Shown here: one piece after another, positions 20,813 through 29,225 of the stretch
Position numbering within the stretch: the stretch's first letter is position 1
Layout of the letters: each line of letters starts with the position of its first letter
From: CAVRCA01 sp965218045
GTDB lineage: Bacteria > Pseudomonadota > Alphaproteobacteria > Acetobacterales > Acetobacteraceae
Assembly (NCBI GenBank): GCA_965218045.1
Contig: CBDCJX010000011.1
Span: 558,001-622,000, forward strand
Direction of reading: 5' to 3'
DNA length: 64,000 nt
The notes under the pieces: model-generated
Told to the model about the DNA's origin: nothing
What the model saw: the letters and a program-made list of their open reading frames with translations, nothing else
Databases searched by the model: none
Made by a program: the position numbers and the translations under genes

Positions 20813-21074
20813 GGCGGGAATCCCTTGATGTTGTTGCTTGCTTGCGGGCCAAGCAAAGCCATGACCCGCTCGGGACCGGTCAATCCACGACGAAAACTGC
20901 CGCTCATACTTACTTACTATCGGGCTCCCATGCCGTATCCAGCGGCGCGCATGGCGGCTAGGTTCGCGCGGCTAACGGGCACGGCGAGGCCGATCGACAG
21001 TGCCTTGATGGGCTACTGCCTCGGCTGGATGATCGCGTTCCGGGCCGCTTGGCTTGCATGTTCTGGAGGACACC

Positions 21075-21830
21075 ATGAGCCAACCCACGATGCGGCTCCG
21101 CGCCGCATTGCTTGCAACGGCCTTGGCGGCCGGCGCCGTCGGCGGCATCGCCTACGCCCAGAGCACGCCGACCTACGACCCGGCCCAGCTCCCGGTCACC
21201 AAGGGTCGCGTTGCCCAATATAGCCTGACCCCGCGCGGCGACGTGGACGGGCTGATCCTTGACGACGGCACCCAGGTCCATGTGCCGCCGCATCTCGGCA
21301 CGCAGCTCGTCTTCGTGGCCAAGCCGGGCGACATGGTGACGGTGCATGGCCTGCACGCCCGCGAGATCCCGATGGTGCAAGCCATGCAGGTCACCAACGA
21401 CGCGACCAACCAGAGCGTGACCGATGCCGGCCCTGGAGCGCGCGGACCAAGGGGGCACGGCAAGAAGGAGCACGGCAGGAAAGGCCACGGCCCGCATGAC
21501 GCGATGGGGCAGAAGATGGACGCTCAAGGCGCCATCAAGGCCCAGCTGCACGGTCCACGCGGCGACCTGAACGGCGTGCTCCTCGCGGACGGCACCATCG
21601 TCCGCCTGCCGCCGCCCGAGGCGCAACGCCTGGCTGGGCAGCTCGCGGTTGGCAAGACCCTGGCGGTGCGTGGCGATGGCACGGACAATGCGCTCGGCCG
21701 CTTGATCGAGGCGCGCGAGATCGGCCCGAGCCAGGGCGCTATGACGCAGCTGCGGCCACCGCCGCCGGGCGGCCCCGGCAAGGATCACGGCGGCGGCCCA
21801 CCGCCGGTGCCGCCAGCGGCACCGCGATGA
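21075..21830 (+). CDS. Periplasmic protein with a duplicated OB-like domain and a His-rich linker
   Basis: I do not recognise a named family. The 251-residue product starts at the ATG 21075 (GGAGG five bases upstream) and has a Sec signal peptide ending near AYAQ. Two related domains follow: RGDVDGLILDDGTQVHVPP in the first and RGDLNGVLLADGTIVRLPP in the second, each followed by a GDMV/GKTL-type beta stretch, suggesting an internal duplication of a small beta-barrel. Between them lies a linker rich in His, Lys and Gly (GHGKKEHGRKGHGPHDA); the C-terminus is Pro/Gly-rich. It overlaps the MFS gene by four bases (ATGA), so it probably serves that transport cluster, perhaps as a metal- or ligand-binding component. 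Confidence 0.75.
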   Translation: MSQPTMRLRAALLATALAAGAVGGIAYAQSTPTYDPAQLPVTKGRVAQYSLTPRGDVDGLILDDGTQVHVPPHLGTQLVFVAKPGDMVTVHGLHAREIPMVQAMQVTNDATNQSVTDAGPGARGPRGHGKKEHGRKGHGPHDAMGQKMDAQGAIKAQLHGPRGDLNGVLLADGTIVRLPPPEAQRLAGQLAVGKTLAVRGDGTDNALGRLIEAREIGPSQGAMTQLRPPPPGGPGKDHGGGPPPVPPAAPR

Positions 21831-23119
21831 CGGCGCGCGGCGGGGAGAGTAGCATTCCCCGCCGGAGAGTCGCTGGGCAACCCTCGGCCCGCTCGCTGCG
21901 TGGCCTGGACGGCATCAACTTCCTCATGGCCGACGTGCGGGATGGGGTCGGCCCGTATCTCGCCATCTATCTGAGCGGCTCGCGCAACTGGGATGCCGGC
22001 CCGATCGGTCTCGCGCTGGCGATGAGCAACATCGCCGCCGCAGTGTGCCAGGCCCCGGCCGGCATGCTGGTCGACGCAACGCGCGCGAAACGGCTGCTTG
22101 TGGCGGGGGCGGCGCTGCTGGTCGGCGCGGGATGCCTGGTGATCGTGTTCTATCCGGGCCATCTCGTGGTTTATGCCGCGCAGGCGGCGCTTGGCGCCGC
22201 CCTGGCGGTGATCCCGCCGGCAGTCGCGGCCATCTCGCTCGGGATCGTCGGGCGGCGGCTGATGCCGTCGCGGATTTCGCGCAACGAAAGTTTCAACCAC
22301 GCGGGCAACCTCACGGCGGCCGTGCTGGCCGGGGCGCTGGGCACCTATCTGGGCGTTCAGTGGATCTTCTACCTCGTCGCCGGCTTCGCGGTTGCCAGCG
22401 CCGGGGCCGTGATGCTGATCAACCCGGCCGAGATCGACCACGAGCTGGCGCGCGGCGGCGAACAACCAACCGAGGCCGGCGAGGGCGCGCCGGAGCCGAT
22501 CCGCGCCGTCGTGACGAACCGGACGCTGCTGATCTTCCTGGTGTCCGTGGTGCTGTTCCATTCCGGCAACGCGGCGATGTTGCCGCTGGCCGGGCAGGTG
22601 CTGGCGCTCACCCACCCCGGCACGGACGCGCTGGCGCTCTCGGCCTGCATTATCGCCGCCCAGTTCGTCATGATCGGGGTGGCGTGGGTGGTCGGGCGGG
22701 CAATGGGCCGGGGCGTGGGCCGCAAGACGATCTTTCTCGTGGCGCTCGCCGTGTTACCGGTGCGGGGCGTGCTGTTCACCTTGACCGACAACCCGTTCGC
22801 CATCGTCGGCATCCAGCTGCTCGACGGTGTGGCGGCGGGCATCTTCGGCGTGATCTCGATCGTGATCGCCGCCGACATCACCCGTGGCACCGGGCGGTTC
22901 AACCTGGCGCAGGGCCTGGTCGCGCTTTCGGCCGGCGGCGGGGCGGCGTTGAGCAACGCGGCGGCAGGCTACGTCGTCCAGCGCTTCGGCTACAACACGG
23001 GCTTCCTGTTCCTCGCCGCGGTGGCCACGACGGGGTTGGTGTTGTTCTGGCTGTTCATGCCGGAGACCCAGGCCGGCGAAACCGACGCCGAGGCTCCGGT
23101 GATCGCGCAGCCGGCGTGA
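21827..23119 (+). CDS. MFS transporter
   Basis: A 430-residue polytopic membrane protein with the length and hydrophobic pattern of a 12-helix major facilitator transporter (SLDG...DGINFLMADVRDGVGPYLAIYL at the first helix, and later GVISIVIAADITRGTGRFNLAQG). It is likely a proton-driven exporter; the substrate cannot be told from sequence. It is embedded in an overlapping set: its ATG overlaps the periplasmic protein gene and its stop overlaps the GTG of the ArsB-like gene (GTGA). Confidence 0.85.
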   Translation: MTARGGESSIPRRRVAGQPSARSLRGLDGINFLMADVRDGVGPYLAIYLSGSRNWDAGPIGLALAMSNIAAAVCQAPAGMLVDATRAKRLLVAGAALLVGAGCLVIVFYPGHLVVYAAQAALGAALAVIPPAVAAISLGIVGRRLMPSRISRNESFNHAGNLTAAVLAGALGTYLGVQWIFYLVAGFAVASAGAVMLINPAEIDHELARGGEQPTEAGEGAPEPIRAVVTNRTLLIFLVSVVLFHSGNAAMLPLAGQVLALTHPGTDALALSACIIAAQFVMIGVAWVVGRAMGRGVGRKTIFLVALAVLPVRGVLFTLTDNPFAIVGIQLLDGVAAGIFGVISIVIAADITRGTGRFNLAQGLVALSAGGGAALSNAAAGYVVQRFGYNTGFLFLAAVATTGLVLFWLFMPETQAGETDAEAPVIAQPA

Positions 23120-24388
23120 GCGCGGCCATTCCAGGTGGCCATCCCTGGGCGAGCTGGGGCATCGTGGCCGTCGCAACCACGGGCGTGATCGCCCGGCCGT
23201 TCGGTTGGCCGGAATGGATATGGGCGTGCCTCGGTGCCGCCGTGCTGGTGCTGCTCGGGCTGCTGCCATGGCCCGATGCGCTCGCCGGCGTGCGGAGGGG
23301 CACGGACGTCTATCTGTTCCTGAGCGGCATGATGGTGCTGGCCGAGCTGGCCCGGCGCGAGAAGCTGTTCGGCTGGCTCGCCGCCCTTGCCGCGCGCCAC
23401 GCCCACGGCTCGGCCGAGCGGCTGTTCGCGTTCGTCTATGGGGTTGGCGTCGTGATCACGGTATTCCTCTCGAACGACGCGACCGCAGTGGTGCTGACTC
23501 CTGCCGTTGCCGCCGTGGCGCGAGCGGCCGAGGCCGAGGACCCCCTGCCCTATCTGTTCATCTGCGCTTTCATCGCCAACGCCGCCTCGTTCGTCTTGCC
23601 GATTTCCAACCCCGCGAACCTGGTCATCTACGGCCAGGCCATGCCGCCCCTGCTCGACTGGGTGCCGCGCTACGCCTTGTCTTCGGCGCTGTCGATCGGC
23701 GCGACCTACCTCGTGCTGCGCTGGACGCAACGCCGTTCGCTGCGCCAACCCGTCCGGTCCGACGTGGATGCGCCGACGCTGGCGGCGGGCGGACGAGCGG
23801 CCGCTTGGGGCATCGGCGGAACGGCCGCCGCGCTGCTGCTGGCATCGTGGCTTGGCATGCCGCTGGGGTGGCCGACCTTCCTGGCGAGCCTCATCGCCGC
23901 TTGCGTCGTGCTTCTGCGGTCGCGGTCCAGCCTGGTTGCCATGGCGCGATCCATCTCATGGGGCGTGCTGCCGCTGGTGGCCGGGCTGTTCGTCTTCGTG
24001 GAGGCCCTGGACAGGACCGGCGTCGTCGGGACGTTGTCCGCCCTCCTCGAGCATCTGGCGCAGCGCTCGGTCCCGCGAGCGGCATGGGCGGCCGGTGTCG
24101 GGCTCGGTATCGGCGTCAACCTGGTGAACAATCTGCCGGCCGCGCTGGTGGCGGGCAGCGCCGTGCAGCAAGCCTCGGTGCCGGAGGTGGTGCGGTCCGC
24201 GCTGCTGATCGGTGTCGATCTCGGACCCAACCTGAGCGTCACCGGCTCGCTGGCGACCATCCTGTGGCTGCAAGCGCTGCGCCGCGAAGGTCATGCCATA
24301 GGCGCGTTCGCCTTCCTCAAGCTTGGCCTGGTGGTCATGCCCCCGGGCGCTGCTGCTCGCGATCGCCGGCGCGTTCGCGTTTCGCTGA
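23116..24388 (+). CDS. ArsB/NhaD-type ion permease, frame disrupted near the 3' end
   Basis: Polytopic membrane protein of the ion transporter superfamily that contains arsenite permease ArsB. It has the VFLSNDATAVVLTPAVAAV and SNPANLVIYG motifs, and FVEALDRTGVVG with GVNLVNNLPAAL in the second half. The start is a GTG at 23116 overlapping the MFS stop. As sequenced, the frame does not stop where the family should: after VVMPP it runs on through the spacer and into the next gene (to 24867). Removing one G from the GGG at 24345-24347 gives ALLLAIAGAFAFR and a stop at 24386-24388, a normal hydrophobic C-terminus. I take this as the real end. ArsR or ArsC are not adjacent, so arsenite is only one possible substrate. 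Confidence 0.75.
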
Positions 24389-24411
24389 CCCATCCTCTTT
24401 CGGAGCACGAT

Positions 24412-24867
24412 ATGCAGAACATCAGCGCCGCCTGGATCTACCCCATCATCGTCGTCGGCGGCGTCCTGCAAGCCTGGGGCCCGCCGATGAACGGCGCGTT
24501 GCGGAGCGGGCTGTCGAACCCCTGGCTCGCCAGCATCGTGTCCTTCGTGCCGATCGTCGCGTTCTTGCTAGTCGTGTTCTTCTGCCTACCCCGACCGCTG
24601 CCAACGGCGGAGAGCGTCGCGGGCATGCCGTGGTGGGCGCCGCTCGGCGGACTGCTCGGCGCCGGCGCGGTTGTGGCCGGGCTGCTGTTCGTGGACAAGG
24701 TCGGCGCGGGCGCCTATGCCGGCCTGACGATTACCGCAAACATCCTGATGTCGCTCGCGATTGACAATTTCGGCCTGTTCGGGATGGAGGTGCACACCCT
24801 GTCCGTCTGGCGCGCGCTGGGCGGAGTGCTGTTGGTCGCCGGCGTCACCTTGGTTGCGGTATTCTGA
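24412..24867 (+). CDS. YdcZ/DUF606-type small membrane transporter
   Basis: A 151-residue, four-to-five helix membrane protein of the DMT-like YdcZ (DUF606) type, starting MQNISAAWIYPIIVVGGVLQ and ending in LLVAGVTLVAVF; the helix pattern and length fit the family. It has its own GGAG site (24402-24405) and ATG at 24412, which argues that it is a separate gene even though the sequenced frame is joined to the ArsB-like gene upstream. It is the last gene of the transport cluster and is followed by a possible terminator hairpin. Confidence 0.75.
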   Translation: MQNISAAWIYPIIVVGGVLQAWGPPMNGALRSGLSNPWLASIVSFVPIVAFLLVVFFCLPRPLPTAESVAGMPWWAPLGGLLGAGAVVAGLLFVDKVGAGAYAGLTITANILMSLAIDNFGLFGMEVHTLSVWRALGGVLLVAGVTLVAVF

Positions 24868-24874
24868 ACCGACT

Positions 24875-24900
24875 CGCCCTGGAAACTGAGTTCCTGGGCG
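24875..24900 (+). terminator. Possible transcription terminator hairpin
   Basis: Ten-base arms, CGCCCTGGAA (24875-24884) and TTCCTGGGCG (24891-24900), pair with one mismatch around a six-base loop, just after the YdcZ-like stop. No T-run follows, so if it ends transcription it is weak or aided by Rho. Confidence 0.35.
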
Positions 24901-24968
24901 GCGTTGCCACCCGTTCCCGCTTCGTCTAGACCCGCCGCAGGCAAGACATAGAACCCCGGGGAACGTCC

Positions 24969-25991
24969 GTGACCGCATCGCACCTGGTTGCCGGCTCGCG
25001 TCGCGCGCTGCTGAAAAGCGCCGGGGGGATGGCCGGCATCCTGGCCCTCGGCAAGCCGCCGGCCTTTGCGCAGACCGCACCCAAGAAGCTGGTCTATGCC
25101 CACAACATTCCGCTGCCCGAGTCCGGCGCCGTGGCGCAGGACTTCATGTGTCGCGAGATCACCAAGCGGTCGAACGGCGAATTGGTGCTCGATTTCCAGG
25201 GGGGAACCCTGATGAACAAGGAAATCGAGATCATCAACGCGGTCAAGGCCGGCAACATCGCCATGGGCGACCCGGCTGGCGCGTCGGGCACCGTGTTTCC
25301 CGAGATGAGCGTGCTGCTCGTCCCCTATCTCATCAGCAGCTACGAGCAAGCCTACAAGCTGCTGAACGGGCCGGTTGGGAAAAAACTCGATGAGACCTTC
25401 CAGCAGAAATACGGCGTCAAAGTGCTGTTCTTCTATGATTACGGCTTTCGGCATTTCTGGAACAACCGGCGGCCGATCAACGAACCGCACGACCTGCGCG
25501 GGCTCAAGCTGCGGGTGCAGCAGGCGAAGGTCTATGGCGATACGGTGAACGGGCTAGGCGCGGTCGCGGTGCCGATGTCGTTCTCCGAAGTGATCACCGC
25601 CGCCCAGCAGGGCGTGATCGACGGCGCCGACTTGCCCGTGGTCAACATGGTGCCGCTGCGCGCCTACGAAGTGTCGAAATACTACTCGCTGACCGGGCAC
25701 AACTACACGCCGACCTTGAGCGTCATCAACCTCGCCGTGTGGAGCGGATTGACGCAAGCGCAACAGAAACTGTTCACCGACGTCGCGATGGAAGCGCAGG
25801 CGCTGGTTCGCAACAACACCGAGAGCGTCGACACCTTGGCGGCGGCGAAGCAGCAGCTCGAGCCGCACGGCATGATCGTCAACCAGCCGGACCGCGCGCC
25901 GTTCCGCAAGGTCGCCGAGGCGAAGATCTGGCCGCAATACAAGGGCCTCAATCCCGAGCTGTGGGATCTGGTGCTCGCGACGCCAAGCTGA
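24969..25991 (+). CDS. TRAP transporter periplasmic substrate-binding protein (DctP type)
   Basis: The 340-residue product binds an organic acid in the periplasm and hands it to the TRAP permease. The N-terminus SRRALLKSAGG is a likely Tat signal (an RR followed by a hydrophobic stretch, cleaved near PAFAQ). The mature part has the DctP layout, including WNNRRPINEPHDLRGLKLRV, which contains the conserved Arg that usually binds a carboxylate. The start is a GTG at 24969. It is the first gene of a DctP-Q-M operon. Confidence 0.9.
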   Translation: MTASHLVAGSRRALLKSAGGMAGILALGKPPAFAQTAPKKLVYAHNIPLPESGAVAQDFMCREITKRSNGELVLDFQGGTLMNKEIEIINAVKAGNIAMGDPAGASGTVFPEMSVLLVPYLISSYEQAYKLLNGPVGKKLDETFQQKYGVKVLFFYDYGFRHFWNNRRPINEPHDLRGLKLRVQQAKVYGDTVNGLGAVAVPMSFSEVITAAQQGVIDGADLPVVNMVPLRAYEVSKYYSLTGHNYTPTLSVINLAVWSGLTQAQQKLFTDVAMEAQALVRNNTESVDTLAAAKQQLEPHGMIVNQPDRAPFRKVAEAKIWPQYKGLNPELWDLVLATPS

Positions 25992-25995
25992 GCCG

Positions 25996-26499
25996 ATGCG
26001 CGCGACCGTTCTCGCCGTGCCGAAGATCGTGCTCGGCACGCTAGTGCTGGCCGCCATCGGCGTGATGCTGGCCGGCGTGTTCCTGCGCTACGTGATGGTG
26101 CCGGTCACCGATTGGCTCAACATGGACCCGATCAATTTTTTCTGGATCGAGGAGGTGGGCGAGCTGATGCTCGCCTGGCTCACCATGATCGGCGCCGGCA
26201 TCGGTGTCGCCGAGCGCAGCCATTTCACCCTCGAGCTGCTGACGCACCGGCTGCCGGCGGCCGCGCGGCACGTCGTTCGTGTCGCCAATCACCTGCTGAT
26301 CGCCGGGTTTGGCGGCCTGGTCGCCTGGACCGGGTGGGAGCTCGTGGCGCTGAACCGCGGCCTTGCCTCGCCCGCGCTGGAGATCAGCCTGGGCTGGCTC
26401 TACGCCTCGGCGGTGACGGGCGGCATCCTGATAGCGCTCTACGCAATCGGCACCATGTCCGATCGCGCCGAGCACGGCCTGGCCGACCTGCGGGAGTAG
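25996..26499 (+). CDS. TRAP transporter small permease (DctQ type)
   Basis: A 167-residue membrane protein with four hydrophobic segments and the DctQ motif ELMLAWLTMIGAGIGVAERSH. It pairs with the large DctM subunit to form the sodium- or proton-coupled TRAP membrane complex. The ATG lies four bases after the DctP stop, and DctM follows four bases after its own stop. Confidence 0.9.
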   Translation: MRATVLAVPKIVLGTLVLAAIGVMLAGVFLRYVMVPVTDWLNMDPINFFWIEEVGELMLAWLTMIGAGIGVAERSHFTLELLTHRLPAAARHVVRVANHLLIAGFGGLVAWTGWELVALNRGLASPALEISLGWLYASAVTGGILIALYAIGTMSDRAEHGLADLRE

Positions 26500-26503
26500 C
26501 CGC

Positions 26504-27787
26504 GTGATCCTCGCCGTCACCGGAGCCGTGTTCGTTGGCCTGCTGCTCCTCTCCTTGCCGATCGTGTTCGCGCTGGGCGTGGCCGCCGTGGTCGGCCTGG
26601 TGCTCGGCGGCTACCCATTGCAGGTGGTCGGATCGAGCCTTATCAGCGGCTCGCAGAACTGGGTGCTGCTGGCGATCCCCTCCTTCGTGTTCGCCGGCGC
26701 ACTGATGGAACGCTGCGGCATGTCGACGGCGCTGGTGGAGCTGGCGCGCGCGATGGTCGGCTGGCTGCGCGGCGGGCTCGGGATGTCGGTGATCGTGGTG
26801 TCGTATTTCTTCTCCGACATCTGCGGCTCGAAGATGGCGGAGGTCTCGGCGCTCGGCTCGGCGCTGGTGCCGCCGCTGCGTCGCGCCGGCTACCGCGCCG
26901 AGGACGCCGCCTCGCTGATCGCGGCGGGGACGGCGATGGGGATGCTGGTGCCGCCGGCGATCTTCATGATCGTGATCAGCGCGGTGACCAACCAGTCCGC
27001 CGTAGCGCTGTTCCTCGCCGGCTTCATCCCGGCGGCGACGATCGGGGCCTGCCTGTGCCTGCTGGTGCTGATCCAGGCACACATCCTGGGCTGGCCGAAG
27101 GACACCCGTCCATCCTGGCAGCGTTTCCTCCGCGCGTTGCGCGGGGCGGCGGTGCCGCTGGTGGTGCCAGTGGTGATCCTCGGCGGCTTCTACATGGGCG
27201 CCTTCACCGCGACGGAAGCGGGGGCGGTGGTCGCACTCTACTCGCTGCTGGCGGCGCGACTCTATTATCGCAACGTGAGCTGGCGGCAGATCGCCGGCAT
27301 CGCCTATGAGAGTGGCGTGCTGACCGCCGCCGTCGTGTTCCTCCTCGCGGTGGCGACGATCTTCCAATATCTGATGGGCATCACCGGCGTGCCGGCGTTG
27401 CTCGGCCAGGCGCTAATGCCGCTCGAAGGCACGCACTGGCTGTTTCTGCTCGGCACCGCACTGATGACTATGCTGTTCGGCATGGTGCTGGAGGGGCTGC
27501 CCGCGGCGGTGGTGCTGATCCCGGTGGTGTTCCCGATCGCGACGAAAATGGGCATCCACCCGATCCATTTCGACATAGTGCAGACCGCGGCGGTCGGCAT
27601 CGGCCTGTTCCTGCCGCCGATGGGGGTAGGGCTGCTGATGGCGTTGCGCTTCGCCGATATCGGCGTGTTCCAGCACGCGCGCACCTACTGGCCGTACGTG
27701 CTGGCGCTGATAATCGGGCTGATGCTGATCATCTGCTTGCCGGAACTCTCGCTGTTCCTGCCGCGCAGCGCCGGATTCGTACGCTGA
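26504..27787 (+). CDS. TRAP transporter large permease (DctM type)
   Basis: A 427-residue polytopic protein typical of the 12-helix DctM subunit, with PSFVFAGALMERCGMS, the SDICGSKMAEVSALGSALVPPLRRAGY stretch, and GTAMGMLVPPAIFMIV. The start is a GTG at 26504. It completes the TRAP system; the SDR gene starts 23 bases later and is likely in the same operon, so the transported compound may be a hydroxy or keto acid that the SDR oxidises or reduces (inference). Confidence 0.92.
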   Translation: MILAVTGAVFVGLLLLSLPIVFALGVAAVVGLVLGGYPLQVVGSSLISGSQNWVLLAIPSFVFAGALMERCGMSTALVELARAMVGWLRGGLGMSVIVVSYFFSDICGSKMAEVSALGSALVPPLRRAGYRAEDAASLIAAGTAMGMLVPPAIFMIVISAVTNQSAVALFLAGFIPAATIGACLCLLVLIQAHILGWPKDTRPSWQRFLRALRGAAVPLVVPVVILGGFYMGAFTATEAGAVVALYSLLAARLYYRNVSWRQIAGIAYESGVLTAAVVFLLAVATIFQYLMGITGVPALLGQALMPLEGTHWLFLLGTALMTMLFGMVLEGLPAAVVLIPVVFPIATKMGIHPIHFDIVQTAAVGIGLFLPPMGVGLLMALRFADIGVFQHARTYWPYVLALIIGLMLIICLPELSLFLPRSAGFVR

Positions 27788-27810
27788 GCGGATCGCAAAA
27801 GGGGGAAGAC

Positions 27811-28542
27811 ATGGTCCGTTTCGATGGCAAGACCGTTCTGATCAGCGGCGGCGCGCGCGGCCAGGGGGCGGCGGAGGCGCGGATGCTGGTGGCCGAAGGG
27901 GCGCAGGTGGTGATCGGCGACGTGCTCGAAGCCGAGGGCGAGCGCCTCGCCAGCGAACTCGGCGGCGCGGCGACGTTCCTGCGCCACGACGTCACGCTGG
28001 AGGCGGACTGGGCGGCGGCGGTGGCGGCGGCCGAGCAGCGCGGCGGGCTGCACGGGTTCGTCAACAACGCCGGCATCTTCCAGCCGGCCCGGCTGATGGA
28101 CACCGACCTCGCACTCTGGGAGCGGCATGTCCGCATCAACCAGCTTGGCTGCTTCCTCGGCCTGCGCGCGGTGGTGCCGGCGATGCAGCGCGCCGGCGGC
28201 GGCTCGATCGTCAACATCTCCTCGGTCGCCGGGCTGCGTGGCTCGCCCGGCGCCTTTGCCTACAGCGCGACCAAATGGGCGCTGCGCGGCATGACCAAGG
28301 CGGCGGCGGTCGATCTCGCGGCGCACCGGATTCGGGTGAACTCGGTGCATCCCGGCCCGATCGACACGCCGATGCAGGATGTGCGTTCGGCCGAGCAGAT
28401 CGTCGAGCGGCTCAAATCGGTGCCGATGGGCCGCCAGGGCACCGCCGAGGAGGTGGCGCAGCTCGTGCTGTTCCTGCTCTCGGACGCGAGCTCCTACATC
28501 ACCGGCGCCGAGATCGCGATCGACGGCGCGGCCTCGGCCTGA
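27811..28542 (+). CDS. SDR family oxidoreductase linked to the TRAP operon
   Basis: A 243-residue classical short-chain dehydrogenase with the cofactor motif SGGARGQGAAEA, NNAGIFQ, the catalytic Ser in VNISSVAG and the Tyr/Lys pair in YSATKWAL. The GGARGQGAA form of the glycine motif resembles 3-alpha-hydroxysteroid or carveol dehydrogenase relatives, which normally use NAD. An AGGGGG-rich site precedes the ATG. It ends five bases before the convergent DinB gene. Confidence 0.87.
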   Translation: MVRFDGKTVLISGGARGQGAAEARMLVAEGAQVVIGDVLEAEGERLASELGGAATFLRHDVTLEADWAAAVAAAEQRGGLHGFVNNAGIFQPARLMDTDLALWERHVRINQLGCFLGLRAVVPAMQRAGGGSIVNISSVAGLRGSPGAFAYSATKWALRGMTKAAAVDLAAHRIRVNSVHPGPIDTPMQDVRSAEQIVERLKSVPMGRQGTAEEVAQLVLFLLSDASSYITGAEIAIDGAASA

Positions 28543-28547
28543 GCGCC

Positions 28548-29057
28548 TCAGACTTCACCGCGATCGGCGAGCCGCTGGTAGAACAGCAGATCGAGCTCCG
28601 GCGCGCGGCCGACCAGGCCGGTCAGGATAGCGTGGGCCTGGCCGCGATGGTGGGTCTGGTGGTTGAACAGGTGCGCCAGCGCCGGGGCGAGCGGCTGCGC
28701 GAACAGTTCCGGCGTGGAGACCCTGCGGTAGCGGATCACGCCGGCGAGCTGCGCCTCGTCCAGCCCGGTGACATGGTCGACGATGCGCCGGTCCTCGGCC
28801 TCGCGCGCGACGCGTAGCTCGGGCAGGCGATCGAACAGGATCGCATCCAGCCGGTCCGGCGCCTCGCCCTCGCCGGTGATGCGCTGCATCCACACCCGAT
28901 CGGTGACCAGCAGGTGGTTGAGGGTGCCGTGCATGGACTTGAAGAATGCGCCCCGATCGGCGCGGTATTGCGTGTCGCTGAGCTCGCCCGCCGCGTCGTA
29001 CAGCCGCTGGTTGGCCCAGGCGTTGTAACGGGCGAACGTGTCGAAATGGGCTTTCAC
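28548..29057 (-). CDS. DinB family protein
   Basis: A 169-residue four-helix protein of the DinB/YfiT-type superfamily. The core is HFDTFARYNAWANQRLYD at the N-terminus, MHGTLNHLLVTDRVWMQR with the first metal-binding His, and LFNHQTHHRGQAHAILTGL with the second and third His. These proteins bind a metal and some act as thiol-dependent transferases; the substrate here is unknown. I chose the GTG at 29057 because GGGAGG lies eight bases upstream; the frame runs further upstream without family similarity. Confidence 0.85.
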   Translation of the reverse strand: MKAHFDTFARYNAWANQRLYDAAGELSDTQYRADRGAFFKSMHGTLNHLLVTDRVWMQRITGEGEAPDRLDAILFDRLPELRVAREAEDRRIVDHVTGLDEAQLAGVIRYRRVSTPELFAQPLAPALAHLFNHQTHHRGQAHAILTGLVGRAPELDLLFYQRLADRGEV

Positions 29058-29225
29058 CTTCGCGACCTCCCGACCGAATTGGGTTGATAGCCTGCATGCG
29101 ATCGACGAATCGTCAACATTGCGGCGTCGGCCCGCGGCCAGCGACCCGGTCGGCTGGAGAGCGCTCGCCGCCGCGAACGCAATTTCAAGTTGACAGCGCA
29201 CAGCCGCTTACGGTTCGCACCAGGC

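Noticed and set aside
23116..24867. A genuine ArsB-YdcZ fusion protein.
   Set aside because: The second half has its own ribosome binding site and start, and a single-base change restores a normal end for the first half; a frameshift is simpler.
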